A DNA stretch of 64,000 nt from DASTHG01 sp035491895 (GTDB lineage: Bacteria; Gemmatimonadota; Gemmatimonadetes; Gemmatimonadales; GWC2-71-9), in NCBI GenBank assembly GCA_035491895.1, contig DATJJY010000094.1:1-64000 (forward strand), given 5' to 3'. Both the position numbers and the translations under genes were made by a program. Positions within the stretch are counted from its first letter, which is position 1, and the number at the start of each line of letters is the position of its first letter. The notes under the pieces were generated by a model. It did no database searches. It worked only from the letters and a program-made list of their open reading frames with translations, and was not told the origin of the DNA. Below, piece after piece: positions 46,440 to 54,758 of the stretch.

Positions 46440-47861
46440 CTAACGCAGTCCCACCGACCCCTTTGCCGCGGCGATCAGTTTCGCGGGGTCGTATCCCGTC
46501 CCGGCGCGAAAGACGAGCTCGACCTTTTCGACGTCGGCGATCTGCGCCGCCGGATTGCCGTTCACGACCACGAGGTCGGCGTCCTTTCCGGCGGCGATCG
46601 ACCCGATGCGGTCGGTGCGGCCGAGATACGTCGCGCCGTTCAGCGTCCCGATCCGGATCGCCTCGAGCGGCGTGAATCCCGCCTCCACCAGGAGCTCCAG
46701 GGCGCGCTGGTTCGCGTATCCCGCCACCACGCCGCCGTAGCCGGTCGGGTCCGTGCCGGTGAGCAGCAGCCCGCCGGCCTGCGCGTACATCCGCTCGAGT
46801 CGCATCTCCTTGCGCAACAGCCCCGTCCACGTGGAGTCGGTCGACGTCGCGATGCGCAGCCGCGTCCGCGTGTACTGATCGCGTGCCTCGGGGAGCATCG
46901 CATCGAGGACACCGGGAGGTGCGGCCGGGCGTCCCGGCGTGAGCGTTTCGAACACCGTGAGCGTTGACGTCAAGGCGACGTGCTTCGAGACGAGATAGGC
47001 GATGAGGTCCTTCGCGGCGGGCCCGTTGGGATCGAGGGCAATGAGCGACGCCACCACCGAATCGTTGGCGGGGCAGACATCCGGCTGCTTCCGAGGGACG
47101 AAGTCGGTGGCGACGAGGAAGCCGTGCTCGAGATCGTCGATCCCGAGGTCCGTCGCCTCGCGAAACGTGACGGAGCAGAGGTGGGCGGTGAGCTTGAGAC
47201 CGCGGCGGTGCGCCTCCGCGATCGCCGCGCCCAGCTCGGCGCGCGAGATGTGCATGTACGCCTTGAACGACGTCGCGCCGAGATCCGCCCAGTAGCCCAC
47301 CATGCGCCGCGCCTCGTCGGCGTCCTTCAGAGCATGGACCTGTGACAGCGGGAGGCCCGGTCCTTCGAGGTAGGGTCCGGTGACGTCCATCGTCGGCCCC
47401 GCCATCTCTCCAGCGGCGATGCTGCGCGCGATGTTCAGGTCGGCGTACGGCTCGATGCTGCCGCCGGTGCGCATCGTCGTCACCCCGCCCGCCAGGTAGA
47501 GCTTGGGGAAACTCCACCCCTGCTCCGTATACATCCCGTTGCCCGCCGGATAGAACATGTGCTCGTGCACCATCACGAACCCGGGGAGCACGGTGCGGCC
47601 CGTGAGGTCCTTCACGTCCGCGCCGGCCGGGACGGCGACACTCGCCGCCGGTCCCAGCGCGGCGATCGTGCCGTTCCTGATCACGATCGTCTGGTCGTCC
47701 TGCGCCGGCGCGCCCGTTCCGTCGATCACGCGCACGTGGGTGAGCGCCACCACGGGAGACGACACGGCGACATAGGGGCGGACGGCGGGGCCGGGCGTTT
47801 GAGCAACCGCCCGCCCTGCCAGCGCCAGGGTTGTAACGGTGAACACGAGAGGAGTGCGCAT
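46440..47861 (-). CDS. Secreted metal-dependent amidohydrolase
   Basis: A 473-residue protein from ATG 47861, with a signal peptide (about 20 residues, ending AVAQ). Amidohydrolase motifs: VLPGFVMVHEHMF (the usual HxH becomes H-E-H), FKAYMHISRAELG (Lys ligand), LTAHLCSVTFREA, DLEHGFLVATDF and LLTGTDPTGYG. It ends with the beta-sandwich GTLNGATYLGRTDRIGSIAAGKDADLVVV. It is related to the protein at 21475-22848. The substrate is unknown; dipeptides or cyclic amides are likely. Confidence 0.85.
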   Translation of the reverse strand: MRTPLVFTVTTLALAGRAVAQTPGPAVRPYVAVSSPVVALTHVRVIDGTGAPAQDDQTIVIRNGTIAALGPAASVAVPAGADVKDLTGRTVLPGFVMVHEHMFYPAGNGMYTEQGWSFPKLYLAGGVTTMRTGGSIEPYADLNIARSIAAGEMAGPTMDVTGPYLEGPGLPLSQVHALKDADEARRMVGYWADLGATSFKAYMHISRAELGAAIAEAHRRGLKLTAHLCSVTFREATDLGIDDLEHGFLVATDFVPRKQPDVCPANDSVVASLIALDPNGPAAKDLIAYLVSKHVALTSTLTVFETLTPGRPAAPPGVLDAMLPEARDQYTRTRLRIATSTDSTWTGLLRKEMRLERMYAQAGGLLLTGTDPTGYGGVVAGYANQRALELLVEAGFTPLEAIRIGTLNGATYLGRTDRIGSIAAGKDADLVVVNGNPAAQIADVEKVELVFRAGTGYDPAKLIAAAKGSVGLR

Positions 47862-47930
47862 GGCGGGTAGGATACGGCTTCCCAGGTGGTAGAGCGAGAC
47901 CTGCGCCAATGCACGACGGCTGAAACCATC

Positions 47931-48022
47931 GCTCGGCGCCCGCGGCGACGCGTCTTGAAAGACGCACGGAACGGGCCATTCATGGCCCGTCGCGCAGCGC
48001 CGAGCGCCGGCTTTAGCCGGCG
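47931..48022. repeat. Modular multi-hairpin element, copy C
   Basis: The outer stem GCTCGGCGC/GCGCCGAGC (47931-47939 / 47997-48005) encloses GCGTCTT-GA-AAGACGC (47950-47965) and ACGGGCCAT-TC-ATGGCCCGT (47971-47990). CGCCGGCT-TT-AGCCGGCG (48005-48022) follows. The rest of this 260-bp gap before the PadR gene holds no gene. Confidence 0.88.
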
Positions 48023-48122
48023 AACAAAGCGGCCTGACTAAATCCTGAATTTCCCCCCCCTCGTGCAACCGTTTCCTCCCATGTATTGTCGAATGACAAG
48101 GTATCGCACCCAGGAGGCTCAC

Positions 48123-48455
48123 GTGGCCGAACGCGCCGATCTGCTGCAGGGGACGCTCGATCTGCTCATTCTCAAGACCCTCATCCTGGGCCCGCTGCAC
48201 GGCTGGGGAATTTCGAAACGCCTGCGCCAGCTCTCCGCCGACGTGCTCGACGTCGGGCAGGGGAGTCTCTACCCGGCGCTGTATCGCCTTGAGGACAAGG
48301 GCTGGATCAGCGCGCACTGGGGCGAGAGCCCCGAGGGCCGGCGGGCCAGGTTCTACACCCTCACCGCGAGCGGACGGAAGCAGTTCGCCGCCGAGCGGTC
48401 GGAGTGGCGGCTGTTCTCGACCGCGGTGAATCACGTCCTCAAGGCGACCGCATGA
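48123..48455 (+). CDS. PadR-family transcriptional regulator
   Basis: A 110-residue winged-helix regulator: LLQGTLDLLILKTLILGPLHGWGISKRL, VGQGSLYPALYRLEDKGWISA and the wing RRARFYTLTASGRKQF. AGGAGG lies 5 nt before GTG 48123. Its TGA overlaps the ATG of the permease gene (ATGA). This PadR-permease pairing recurs in Acidobacteria and Gemmatimonadota, and PadR probably controls the permease. Confidence 0.92.
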   Translation: MAERADLLQGTLDLLILKTLILGPLHGWGISKRLRQLSADVLDVGQGSLYPALYRLEDKGWISAHWGESPEGRRARFYTLTASGRKQFAAERSEWRLFSTAVNHVLKATA

Positions 48456-51085
48456 AGCGACTCCTGCGCCGCATCCGGGCGCTGTTCCGGGGCGAATCGT
48501 TGGACCGCGAGCTGTCCGACGAAATCCGCCAGCACCTCGAGCTCGAGACCGAAGACCTCGTACGTACGAAGGGTCTCACTCCCGAGGAGGCCCGGCGGCA
48601 GGCGCTCGTCGCCTTCGGTGGAGTCGAGCGGTACCGCGAGGCGCAACACGACGCGCGCGGTGTGCGCTGGATCGAGGAATCTCTGGCGGACCTGCGCTAC
48701 GCGTCCCGCGTCCTGTTGCGCAGCCCGGGCTACACGATCCCGGCGATCCTCGTGCTCGGGCTCGGGATCGGCGCCACGACCGCCGTCTTCAGTGTGGTGG
48801 CGACGGCGTTCGGTCGGCTCCCGTACCCGAATGACGAGCAGCTGGTGCGGATCTACGAGCAGAACTCGCCGACCAATCGCTGGACCAACTCGGTAGCGGA
48901 CTTCCAGGCGATCGAGGGCCAGGCGCATACGCTGAGCGCGGTGGGCGCGCTCTCGTTCCGCTCGGTGCCGGTCGCCGCGGGCGGCGATCCGCAGACGCTG
49001 ACCGTCACACCGGTGACCTCGGGGTTCATGCGCGCCCTCGAGGTCCGGCCGATCATCGGGCGCCCGATCCAGCCCGCCGACGACCCGGTGGGTGCGCCGC
49101 CCGTCGTGGTCGTGAGCGATGCCTTTGCCCGGCGCACGCTGGGCGGCGCCGCGGTGGTGGGGAAGAGCATGATGATCGACGGCCGGGCCCACACCGTCAT
49201 CGGGATCCTGCCGCCGGGGGTGCGCCGCCTGGCCGGGATTCGGTCCGACCTCTGGCCGGTGCTGCAGCTCGGCACCCCGACGCGGCGCGGGCCGTTCGGG
49301 CTGCTCGTCATCGGCCGGCTCAAGTCCGGTGTGACGCTGGAGGCGTGCCGCAAGGATCTCGCCGACGTGAGCCACCGGCTGCAGGGAGTGTGGTCCGATT
49401 TCTCCGACGCCGAAGCGCGTCTCACCCCGTACTCGCTGCGCCGCATGATCCTGGGGGACGGGGCAGGCACCATCGGCGTCTTCGCCGCCGCTGTGCTGCT
49501 CGTGTTGTTGATCGCGGTGGCGAATGTGGCGTCGCTCACCCTGGTGCGGACGACGGGGCGGTGGCACGAGCTGGCGCTGCGTGCGGCGCTCGGAGCGTCA
49601 CGCACGCGGCTCGTGCGCCTCGTGACGATCGAATGCGTTGCCCTCGCATCGGCCGGCGCGGTCCTCGGGGTAGCGCTCGGCGCCGCGGGGTTGCGGCTGC
49701 TCCTCGCGATCGGACCATTCATTCCGCGGCTTGACGAAGCCCGGCTCGATACACGGGCGGTGGCATTTGCCGTCGCCCTCGCCGTCCTCGCCGGCATCGT
49801 CGTCGCCGCCTATCCCCTCGTGTCGCTGTTGCGGCGGGATCCGAGCGGGGCGCTCGCGGGCGGAGAGCGGACGGTCGGTGGTGGGCAACACGCGCAGACC
49901 GTACGGGGCGCGTTCGTCGTCGGGGAATTCGCATTGGCGCTGCCGCTGCTCGCGGTGGCGGGGTTGCTGCTCAACAGCTTCCTGCGACTGCAGCGCGTCG
50001 ATCCAGGCTTCGCGCCCGAGCCGGTCGCCACCGCCCGGGTCTCGCTCCCCGTCGCGCGCTACGGCAACGATACCGTCCTGGCAGAGTTCTGGCGCCGGAT
50101 GCTCCCCACGCTCGGAACGCTGGGCGGCGGTGTGACCCTCGTCTCCCTCGGCGACGCCCTGCCACCCGATGCCAACCAGAACTTCAACCAGAACAACTTC
50201 GATCTGATCGACCATCCCGTCGGGGAAGGTCGGCCGCAGCCGACCGCTTCGTGGATTACGGTGACGCGGGACTATTTCGGGACGCTCGACGTCCCGCTGC
50301 TCGAGGGCCGGCTCTTCACGCCCGCCGATACGGGGAGCTCACCGCCGGTCGTCGTCGTGAGCCGCGCCTGGGCACACCACTACTTCCCGGGGGAGAACGC
50401 CGTGGGACGCCAGATGATCGAGGGCGGCTGCATCGCCTGCCCGCGCACCACGATCGTCGGTGTCGTCGGGGACGTGCGCTACGACGGTCTCACCCTTCCC
50501 GGCGAGGCGATCTACGGGCCGATGGAGCAGGGCCCGTGGCGGCGTACCGTCCATCTCTTCGTCCGCACCCGCGCCGGCGGGACCGACGCCCTCCCGGCGA
50601 TTCGCGCGGCGCTCCTGGCGTTCGATCCCGGCGTGTCGATCGATCAGCCGCAGGCGATGCGGGAGGTGTTCGCGGGCTCGATCGAGGAGCCGCGGCATCT
50701 GACGACGCTGCTCTCGGGGTTCGCCCTCGCCGCGCTCGCGCTCGCCGCCGTCGGCATCTTCGGCCTGCTCTCCTACGTCGTCGCGGCGCGCCGCCGCGAG
50801 ATCGGCGTGCGCATGGCGCTTGGCGCCGACCGCCGGGCCGTGGTGGCGATGATCGTCAGCCGGGGATTGTGGCTCGCCGGGGTGGGCGCCCTCATCGGGC
50901 TCGTGATCGCCGTGGTCGGGACGCGGTGGCTCGCGGCGTCGCTGTTCCAGGTGAGTCCAACGGATCCAGTGACGCTCGGGCTCGTGACGCTGGCGTTGCT
51001 CGCCGTGGCGCTCGTTGCGTGCTGGGTGCCGGCGCACCGCGCCGCCGCCACCGATCCGGTGCAGGCGCTGCGGGCGGAGGCCTAG
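48452..51085 (+). CDS. Acidobacterial-type duplicated ABC permease (MacB/FtsX-like)
   Basis: An 877-residue protein. A soluble N-terminal PadR-associated segment (RESLDRELSDEIRQHLELETEDL...EARRQALVAFGGVERYREA) precedes a duplicated FtsX/MacB permease: a TM helix near 100, a large periplasmic MacB-core domain, three TM helices near 360-475, and the same again (YFGTLDVPLLEGRLFT..., last TM block near 760-870). No ATPase gene is adjacent. These orphan permeases are probably involved in export or envelope stress, but their substrates are unknown. Co-translated with PadR. Confidence 0.9.
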   Translation: MKRLLRRIRALFRGESLDRELSDEIRQHLELETEDLVRTKGLTPEEARRQALVAFGGVERYREAQHDARGVRWIEESLADLRYASRVLLRSPGYTIPAILVLGLGIGATTAVFSVVATAFGRLPYPNDEQLVRIYEQNSPTNRWTNSVADFQAIEGQAHTLSAVGALSFRSVPVAAGGDPQTLTVTPVTSGFMRALEVRPIIGRPIQPADDPVGAPPVVVVSDAFARRTLGGAAVVGKSMMIDGRAHTVIGILPPGVRRLAGIRSDLWPVLQLGTPTRRGPFGLLVIGRLKSGVTLEACRKDLADVSHRLQGVWSDFSDAEARLTPYSLRRMILGDGAGTIGVFAAAVLLVLLIAVANVASLTLVRTTGRWHELALRAALGASRTRLVRLVTIECVALASAGAVLGVALGAAGLRLLLAIGPFIPRLDEARLDTRAVAFAVALAVLAGIVVAAYPLVSLLRRDPSGALAGGERTVGGGQHAQTVRGAFVVGEFALALPLLAVAGLLLNSFLRLQRVDPGFAPEPVATARVSLPVARYGNDTVLAEFWRRMLPTLGTLGGGVTLVSLGDALPPDANQNFNQNNFDLIDHPVGEGRPQPTASWITVTRDYFGTLDVPLLEGRLFTPADTGSSPPVVVVSRAWAHHYFPGENAVGRQMIEGGCIACPRTTIVGVVGDVRYDGLTLPGEAIYGPMEQGPWRRTVHLFVRTRAGGTDALPAIRAALLAFDPGVSIDQPQAMREVFAGSIEEPRHLTTLLSGFALAALALAAVGIFGLLSYVVAARRREIGVRMALGADRRAVVAMIVSRGLWLAGVGALIGLVIAVVGTRWLAASLFQVSPTDPVTLGLVTLALLAVALVACWVPAHRAAATDPVQALRAEA

Positions 51086-51130
51086 CGGCGGCGCTCGAGC
51101 CCTATTTCGTAGAGGAGCAGAATCCTCGTC

Positions 51131-51397
51131 TCACGACGCGGCGGGCGGGACATGGCCATCCGCCGGCGGTGGCCCGCCGCGTGCCTGCGCCGCGACCTCC
51201 ATCAGCGCCTTTCGGAACGCACCGGGAGTGGACCACTTGCCGAAGTTGACGGCGAGCCGCAGCGGGATGAGCCCGAGGCGGATGGCCGCCCGTTCCCCCT
51301 CGGTGCTGACCGCCCAGGCCTGCTTGGCGAAGGGCATCGCATCGCTCGCGGAATTGCTGGGCTTGCTCTGCTTCGGCCGGCTCATGGGCTCGGACAT
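51131..51397 (-). CDS. Small cytoplasmic protein of unknown function
   Basis: An 88-residue protein from ATG 51397. A GGGAGG sits about 11 nt upstream. The sequence is helical (FAKQAWAVSTEGERAAIRLGLIPLRLAVNFGKW), with a Pro/Ala-rich tail. No family is recognised. It is convergent with the permease gene and divergent from the next secreted-protein gene. Confidence 0.5.
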   Translation of the reverse strand: MSEPMSRPKQSKPSNSASDAMPFAKQAWAVSTEGERAAIRLGLIPLRLAVNFGKWSTPGAFRKALMEVAAQARGGPPPADGHVPPAAS

Positions 51398-51473
51398 TAG
51401 CGTGTAACCTCCCGGTACGGCAACAGTTCCGGGATCGGAAACCACCACGGCATGATGTTCGTAGGCGTGTTTC

Positions 51474-52277
51474 ATGATCTCGCTGCTCGCTCTCTCCCTG
51501 GCGCTCTCGGCTCCCCCTCTCGCTCCCCTCCAGGGCGTTCCCGGAACCCGCTACACCTTCCGCATCACAGTTGGCAGCGACGCTCCCATCGTGGGGACGG
51601 TGCGGGAGGGAACGCATCGCGCGCGCGTCGATGTGCGCAAACGTGGAGAGAATGAAGACGACTATCTCGTGATCACGCACGACGGGCACCGGGTGATCTC
51701 GGTGCATCCGTCGGACGGCGAGTACTCGGTGGTCGACGATTCGGTGTTCGAGCGCATCGCCGGCGTCGGCCTGCAGGCGGTGTCCGGCACCGGGGTGGTG
51801 CGGTTTCGCGTGCACGACGCCCACATCGGCTCCGAACGGCTCGGGTCGGGTGACGTGGTGGCGGGATTCGCGACCGAGCACTATCGCCTGCAGCAGGATT
51901 ACGCCGTGGACGTCAGCGCTTTCGGAATGCGCGGCGATCCGGTGCGCCAGCGCGTGGTGACCGACTTCTGGGTCGCGCCGCGGGCGCACCTGCTGCCGAA
52001 TCCGCTGATCGCCATGCTGTCGCAGATCGGTACCGTGCTGGCGCAGTCGGATCCTGATTTCGTGCGCCGTTCCACAGCGGTGCGCGACTCGCTCTTTTCG
52101 GGAACGCCGGTGCGGATCGTCGTCACCATCGTGACCGATGCCAAGGACGAGGCCGACAAGCCGCCCACGGTGCATCGCTTCGAGATCACCGAGATCGAGA
52201 ACGCCAACTTCGATCCCGGCATCTGGGAAATCCCCACCGGGCTGCACCGCAGAGAGGGAATCTCCTTTAACTTCTGA
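51474..52277 (+). CDS. Secreted beta-rich protein of unknown function
   Basis: A 267-residue protein with a signal peptide (MISLLALSLALSAPPLAPLQG) and a beta-rich mature part (YTFRITVGS, DYLVITHDGHRVISV, DVVAGFATEHYRLQQDYAVDV), similar in outline to DUF4412-type periplasmic proteins. The role is unknown. The ATP-grasp gene starts 2 bp after its stop, so the two are probably co-translated. Confidence 0.6.
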   Translation: MISLLALSLALSAPPLAPLQGVPGTRYTFRITVGSDAPIVGTVREGTHRARVDVRKRGENEDDYLVITHDGHRVISVHPSDGEYSVVDDSVFERIAGVGLQAVSGTGVVRFRVHDAHIGSERLGSGDVVAGFATEHYRLQQDYAVDVSAFGMRGDPVRQRVVTDFWVAPRAHLLPNPLIAMLSQIGTVLAQSDPDFVRRSTAVRDSLFSGTPVRIVVTIVTDAKDEADKPPTVHRFEITEIENANFDPGIWEIPTGLHRREGISFNF

Positions 52278-52279
52278 GG

Positions 52280-53140
52280 ATGCCGGACGTCGCGCTCGTC
52301 ACCTACGGCGAGCTTCCGGACCTCAACCCCGACGATCATCCGCTGCGCGCCGAGCTCACGGCACGCGGCGCGCGGACGCACGCCGTGCGTTGGGACGACC
52401 CGAGCGTCGACTGGCGCCGCTTCGACGTCGTCGTGCTGCGCTCCTGTTGGGACTATCACCTGCGCACCGCGCAGTTTCGGGACTGGCTCGCGGCGCAGGA
52501 GCACGCCGGCACTCCGCTCTGGAACCCCGCGGCCGTCGTGCGCTGGAACCTCGACAAGACCTACTTGCAGGACCTGAAAGAAGCCGGCGTCGCAGTCCCC
52601 GACACGATCTGGATCGAGCCCGGGCCGGCCCCCAACCTGACCGCACTGGTGACGTCGCGGCCATGGGACCGCGCCGTCGTGAAGCCGCGCATTTCGCTCT
52701 CGGCGCACGACACGTGGATCACCGATCGGGCCGGCGCGGCGCGCGACCAGGAGCGGTTCGCTCGACTCGTGTCGGAACGGGGCGTGCTGGTGCAGGAGTT
52801 CGTACCGGAGGTCATGAGCGCTGGGGAGTTGTCGCTGGTGTACCTCGACGGCCGGTTCAGCCACGCCGTGTGCAAGCGCGCGGGGCGCGACGACTTCCGC
52901 GTGCAGCGCCAATACGGTGGCTCGGCGGAGCCGGTGGAGGCGAGCCCGGTGGCGCTCGGTGGAGCGGCGCGTGCGCTCGCCGCCGTTCCGGGGCGCTGGC
53001 TCTACGCACGGGTGGACGGCGTGGAGCGGGAGGGGCGGTTTCTCGTGATGGAGCTCGAGGTGATCGAGCCGGAGCTGTTTCTCGTCTGGTCCGAGGAAGC
53101 AGCGCGTCGTTTCGCCGACGCGATCCTGACGCGGGCTTGA
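52280..53140 (+). CDS. ATP-grasp-fold protein (RimK/glutathione-synthetase-like)
   Basis: A 286-residue cytoplasmic protein. The N-terminal part has the pre-ATP-grasp pattern (VALVTYGELPDLNPDDHPL...VVVLRSCWDYH). The ATP-grasp core follows: WNLDKTYLQDLKEAGV, VVKPRISLSAHDTW, VLVQEFVPEVMSAGELSLVYLDG, and a late metal-site-like stretch LVMELEVIEPELFL. ATP-grasp enzymes join a carboxylate to an amine or thiol using ATP; the substrates are not clear. It follows the secreted-protein gene by 2 bp. Confidence 0.8.
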   Translation: MPDVALVTYGELPDLNPDDHPLRAELTARGARTHAVRWDDPSVDWRRFDVVVLRSCWDYHLRTAQFRDWLAAQEHAGTPLWNPAAVVRWNLDKTYLQDLKEAGVAVPDTIWIEPGPAPNLTALVTSRPWDRAVVKPRISLSAHDTWITDRAGAARDQERFARLVSERGVLVQEFVPEVMSAGELSLVYLDGRFSHAVCKRAGRDDFRVQRQYGGSAEPVEASPVALGGAARALAAVPGRWLYARVDGVEREGRFLVMELEVIEPELFLVWSEEAARRFADAILTRA

Positions 53141-53203
53141 CGGCGGAGCGCCCGGTCCCCATATGAGGGCGGGACGTTCCGTCTGGTCGGCCTATCACGC
53201 GAC

Positions 53204-53773
53204 ATGGGGGTGCGCATGGAGCAGCGGATCGGCTTTGGAAAGCGCCTGGGAGCTCTGGCCCTGGACTGTGTCTTCGTCATCATCCTGTCGGTTGTCGGCG
53301 GGACGACGATCGGTGGCTGGTTCGGCGCCTACACCGGAGCCCTGACGGCCGGTGCGGCGAGCGCCGCCGCGAGCGCCTCGGGTGATGCGCAGGCGGCGGC
53401 TGCCATGGGCGGGATCTTCGGCGCTATCATCGGCATGGCCCTGGCCGCGACGGTGATCGGCACGGTGTATTTCCTGCTCGAGGGATTCACCGGGTACACC
53501 CTTGGCAAGTTCATTCTGGGGATCCGGATTGCGAGCGACGACGGGACGGCCGCCGGCATCGGCAAGCTGCTGTTTCGGTACCTGGTGAAGAACTCCAACC
53601 TGGTTTTGTCGCTGTTGGCGCTGTTCACGGGTGTGACCGCATTGGCGACACTGGGTAAAGTGGCGGGGTTGCTCATCTTCGTCGGGTGCTTCTTCACGCT
53701 CGGCATGAAGCGGCAGGCGTTCCACGACATGATCGCGAAGACGGCGGTGTATCCGAAGGGGGCGATAAAGTAG
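53204..53773 (+). CDS. RDD-family integral membrane protein
   Basis: A 189-residue protein with three or four TM helices. The RDD signature is visible as GFGKRLGALALDCVFVIIL at the start, and FTGYTLGKFILGIRIASDDG plus KRQAFHDMIAKTAV near the end. RDD proteins are small membrane proteins, in some cases linked to Na+/Li+ transport; the role here is unknown. A very strong hairpin follows directly. Confidence 0.8.
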   Translation: MGVRMEQRIGFGKRLGALALDCVFVIILSVVGGTTIGGWFGAYTGALTAGAASAAASASGDAQAAAAMGGIFGAIIGMALAATVIGTVYFLLEGFTGYTLGKFILGIRIASDDGTAAGIGKLLFRYLVKNSNLVLSLLALFTGVTALATLGKVAGLLIFVGCFFTLGMKRQAFHDMIAKTAVYPKGAIK

Positions 53774-53774
53774 A

Positions 53775-53895
53775 ACGGTAGGAGACGGTAGGGGGCGGTA
53801 GGAGACGGTAAAGGGAAACGGCCGAGGCAACGTTGCCCGGCCGTTTTCTCGTCTCACCCCTACCGTCTCCTACCGTTCCCTACCGTCTCCTACCG
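53775..53895. repeat. Long inverted repeat of GGTAGGAGAC words around a terminator
   Basis: The left arm (53775-53810) carries two ACGGTAGGAGACGGTA-like units; the right arm (53861-53895) is close to its reverse complement. Between them sits the terminator at 53816-53847. It lies just after the RDD gene and before a decayed minus-strand gene end. Confidence 0.85.
53816..53847. terminator. Strong bidirectional intrinsic terminator
   Basis: A near-perfect hairpin: AAACGGCCG + GGCAAC pairs with GTTGCC + CGGCCGTTT, followed by a short T-run (TTTT). Confidence 0.85.
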
Positions 53896-54000
53896 CCGCG
53901 ACAGCCCCACCCCGAACTGAAACAGCTCCACGCTCGTCTGATCGAGCACCTGCTGGCCGTTGAATTTCACTTCCGCGCCGGTCGAACACGTCGCCGTTTC
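53890..54000 (-). pseudogene. 3' remnant of a probable outer-membrane protein gene
   Basis: On the minus strand an open stretch ends in beta-barrel-like sequence (EVKFNGQQVL..., SVELFQFGVGLSRR and stop), but a stop codon cuts the frame within about 10 codons upstream of 54000. The adjacent plus-strand stretch 54003-54110 also reads like coding sequence (RQVIAQIDNSLDNLNPSG) without start or family. Together they suggest gene decay in the 600 bp before arsR. Confidence 0.4.
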
Positions 54001-54147
54001 GCGGATCGATCCGCCAGGTCATCGCGCAGATCGACAACAGCCTCGACAACCTCAACCCGTCGGGACCCGGGATCGGGCAGAGCCGTTCACTCACCCACCT
54101 GAGTTCGCTTGACCGCGGTGCTGGCCCCCCTCTACGTTTATTCCCAC

Positions 54148-54229
54148 GCCCTGGTGGTGAAACTGGTAGACACGCTGTCTTGAGGGGGCAGTGCCGTAAG
54201 GCGTCCCGGTTCGAATCCGGGCCAGGGCA
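54148..54229 (+). tRNA. tRNA-Leu (anticodon GAG)
   Basis: A class-II tRNA with a long variable arm. Acceptor GCCCTGG/CCAGGGC, anticodon stem CTGTC/GGCAG with loop TTGAGGG (GAG, reads CTC), variable arm TGCCGTAAGGCGT, T-loop TTCGAAT. CCA is not encoded. Confidence 0.94.
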
Positions 54230-54231
54230 TT

Positions 54232-54339
54232 ACTGCTAGACGCCCAGACGCACCGGGGAAAACAGTGAACAGATAGAGATAGGTAGGCCTACCTGTCCCC
54301 CGTTTACTGTTCTCCCCGGTGCGTCTGTGCTCTAGCAGT
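54232..54339. repeat. ~108-bp palindrome, left copy flanking arsR-arsM
   Basis: The arms begin ACTGCTAG and end CTAGCAGT. Each carries AGACGCACCGGGGA, and the centre is GGTAGGCCTACC (54282-54293). A second copy lies at 55581-55683. It begins 3 bp after the tRNA-Leu gene. Confidence 0.9.
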
Positions 54340-54352
54340 GCCTGTTCTTGTT

Positions 54353-54372
54353 ATATCAACAGATATTGATAT
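54353..54372. promoter_or_regulatory. ArsR operator upstream of arsR
   Basis: A perfect 7-bp dyad ATATCAA-6 nt-TTGATAT just before the arsR start, in an AT-rich patch. It matches the ATCAA/TTGAT core of ArsR binding sites. Confidence 0.8.
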
Positions 54373-54381
54373 ATTTAGGAC

Positions 54382-54708
54382 GTGCCAACCGCCACCCTCC
54401 CTCACCTCGACCGCGCCACCAGCTGGTTTCACGCCCTCTCGGACCCGACCCGGCTCGAGATCGTCGTGCTGCTGTCGCATGGCGAGCGCTGCGTGTGCGA
54501 GCTGCAGGACACGCTCTCGGCGGCGCAATCGCGCCTCTCGTTCCACCTCGGCGTGCTGAAGGACGCTGGCGTAGTGACCGACCGGCGGGAAGGGCGGTGG
54601 GTGTACTACGCCCTCAATCGCGACGTACTCGACGGGATCGCGGGGTTCGCCCAGGCCGTGAAGCCGGGGAAGCACGCGGGCAGCTGCCGCGCCGCGTGCT
54701 GCCGCTGA
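54382..54708 (+). CDS. arsR: ArsR-type arsenic-responsive repressor
   Basis: A 108-residue wHTH repressor (SWFHALSDPTRLEIVVLLSHG, AAQSRLSFHLGVLKDAGVVTDRR) with a C-V-C motif (GERCVCELQ) like the As(III) site of classic ArsR, and a Cys-rich tail (GSCRAACCR) that could give the third ligand. GTG start. A perfect dyad upstream and a second one before arsM suggest it represses both genes until arsenite binds. It is bracketed, with arsM, by two copies of a ~105-bp palindrome. Confidence 0.9.
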   Translation: MPTATLPHLDRATSWFHALSDPTRLEIVVLLSHGERCVCELQDTLSAAQSRLSFHLGVLKDAGVVTDRREGRWVYYALNRDVLDGIAGFAQAVKPGKHAGSCRAACCR

Positions 54709-54725
54709 TTTTTTTTCTGCAACAT

Positions 54726-54741
54726 ATCAACAAAACTTGAT
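54726..54741. promoter_or_regulatory. Second ArsR operator, upstream of arsM
   Basis: A dyad ATCAA-6 nt-TTGAT with the same core and spacing as the arsR operator, about 18 nt before the arsM start. Confidence 0.7.
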
Positions 54742-54758
54742 GGACTGCGAGGATCGAG

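Noticed and set aside
51086..51130. Terminator between the ABC permease and the small minus-strand gene
   Set aside because: No stem longer than 5 bp could be drawn in the 45-bp gap.
53833..54102. A plus-strand frame of 89 codons after the RDD gene
   Set aside because: It begins inside the terminator hairpin and runs through the long inverted repeat. It has no ribosome site and no family resemblance.
54232..54339. IS element with terminal inverted repeats
   Set aside because: The whole unit is a single palindrome of about 105 bp with no room for a gene; no transposase is near it.
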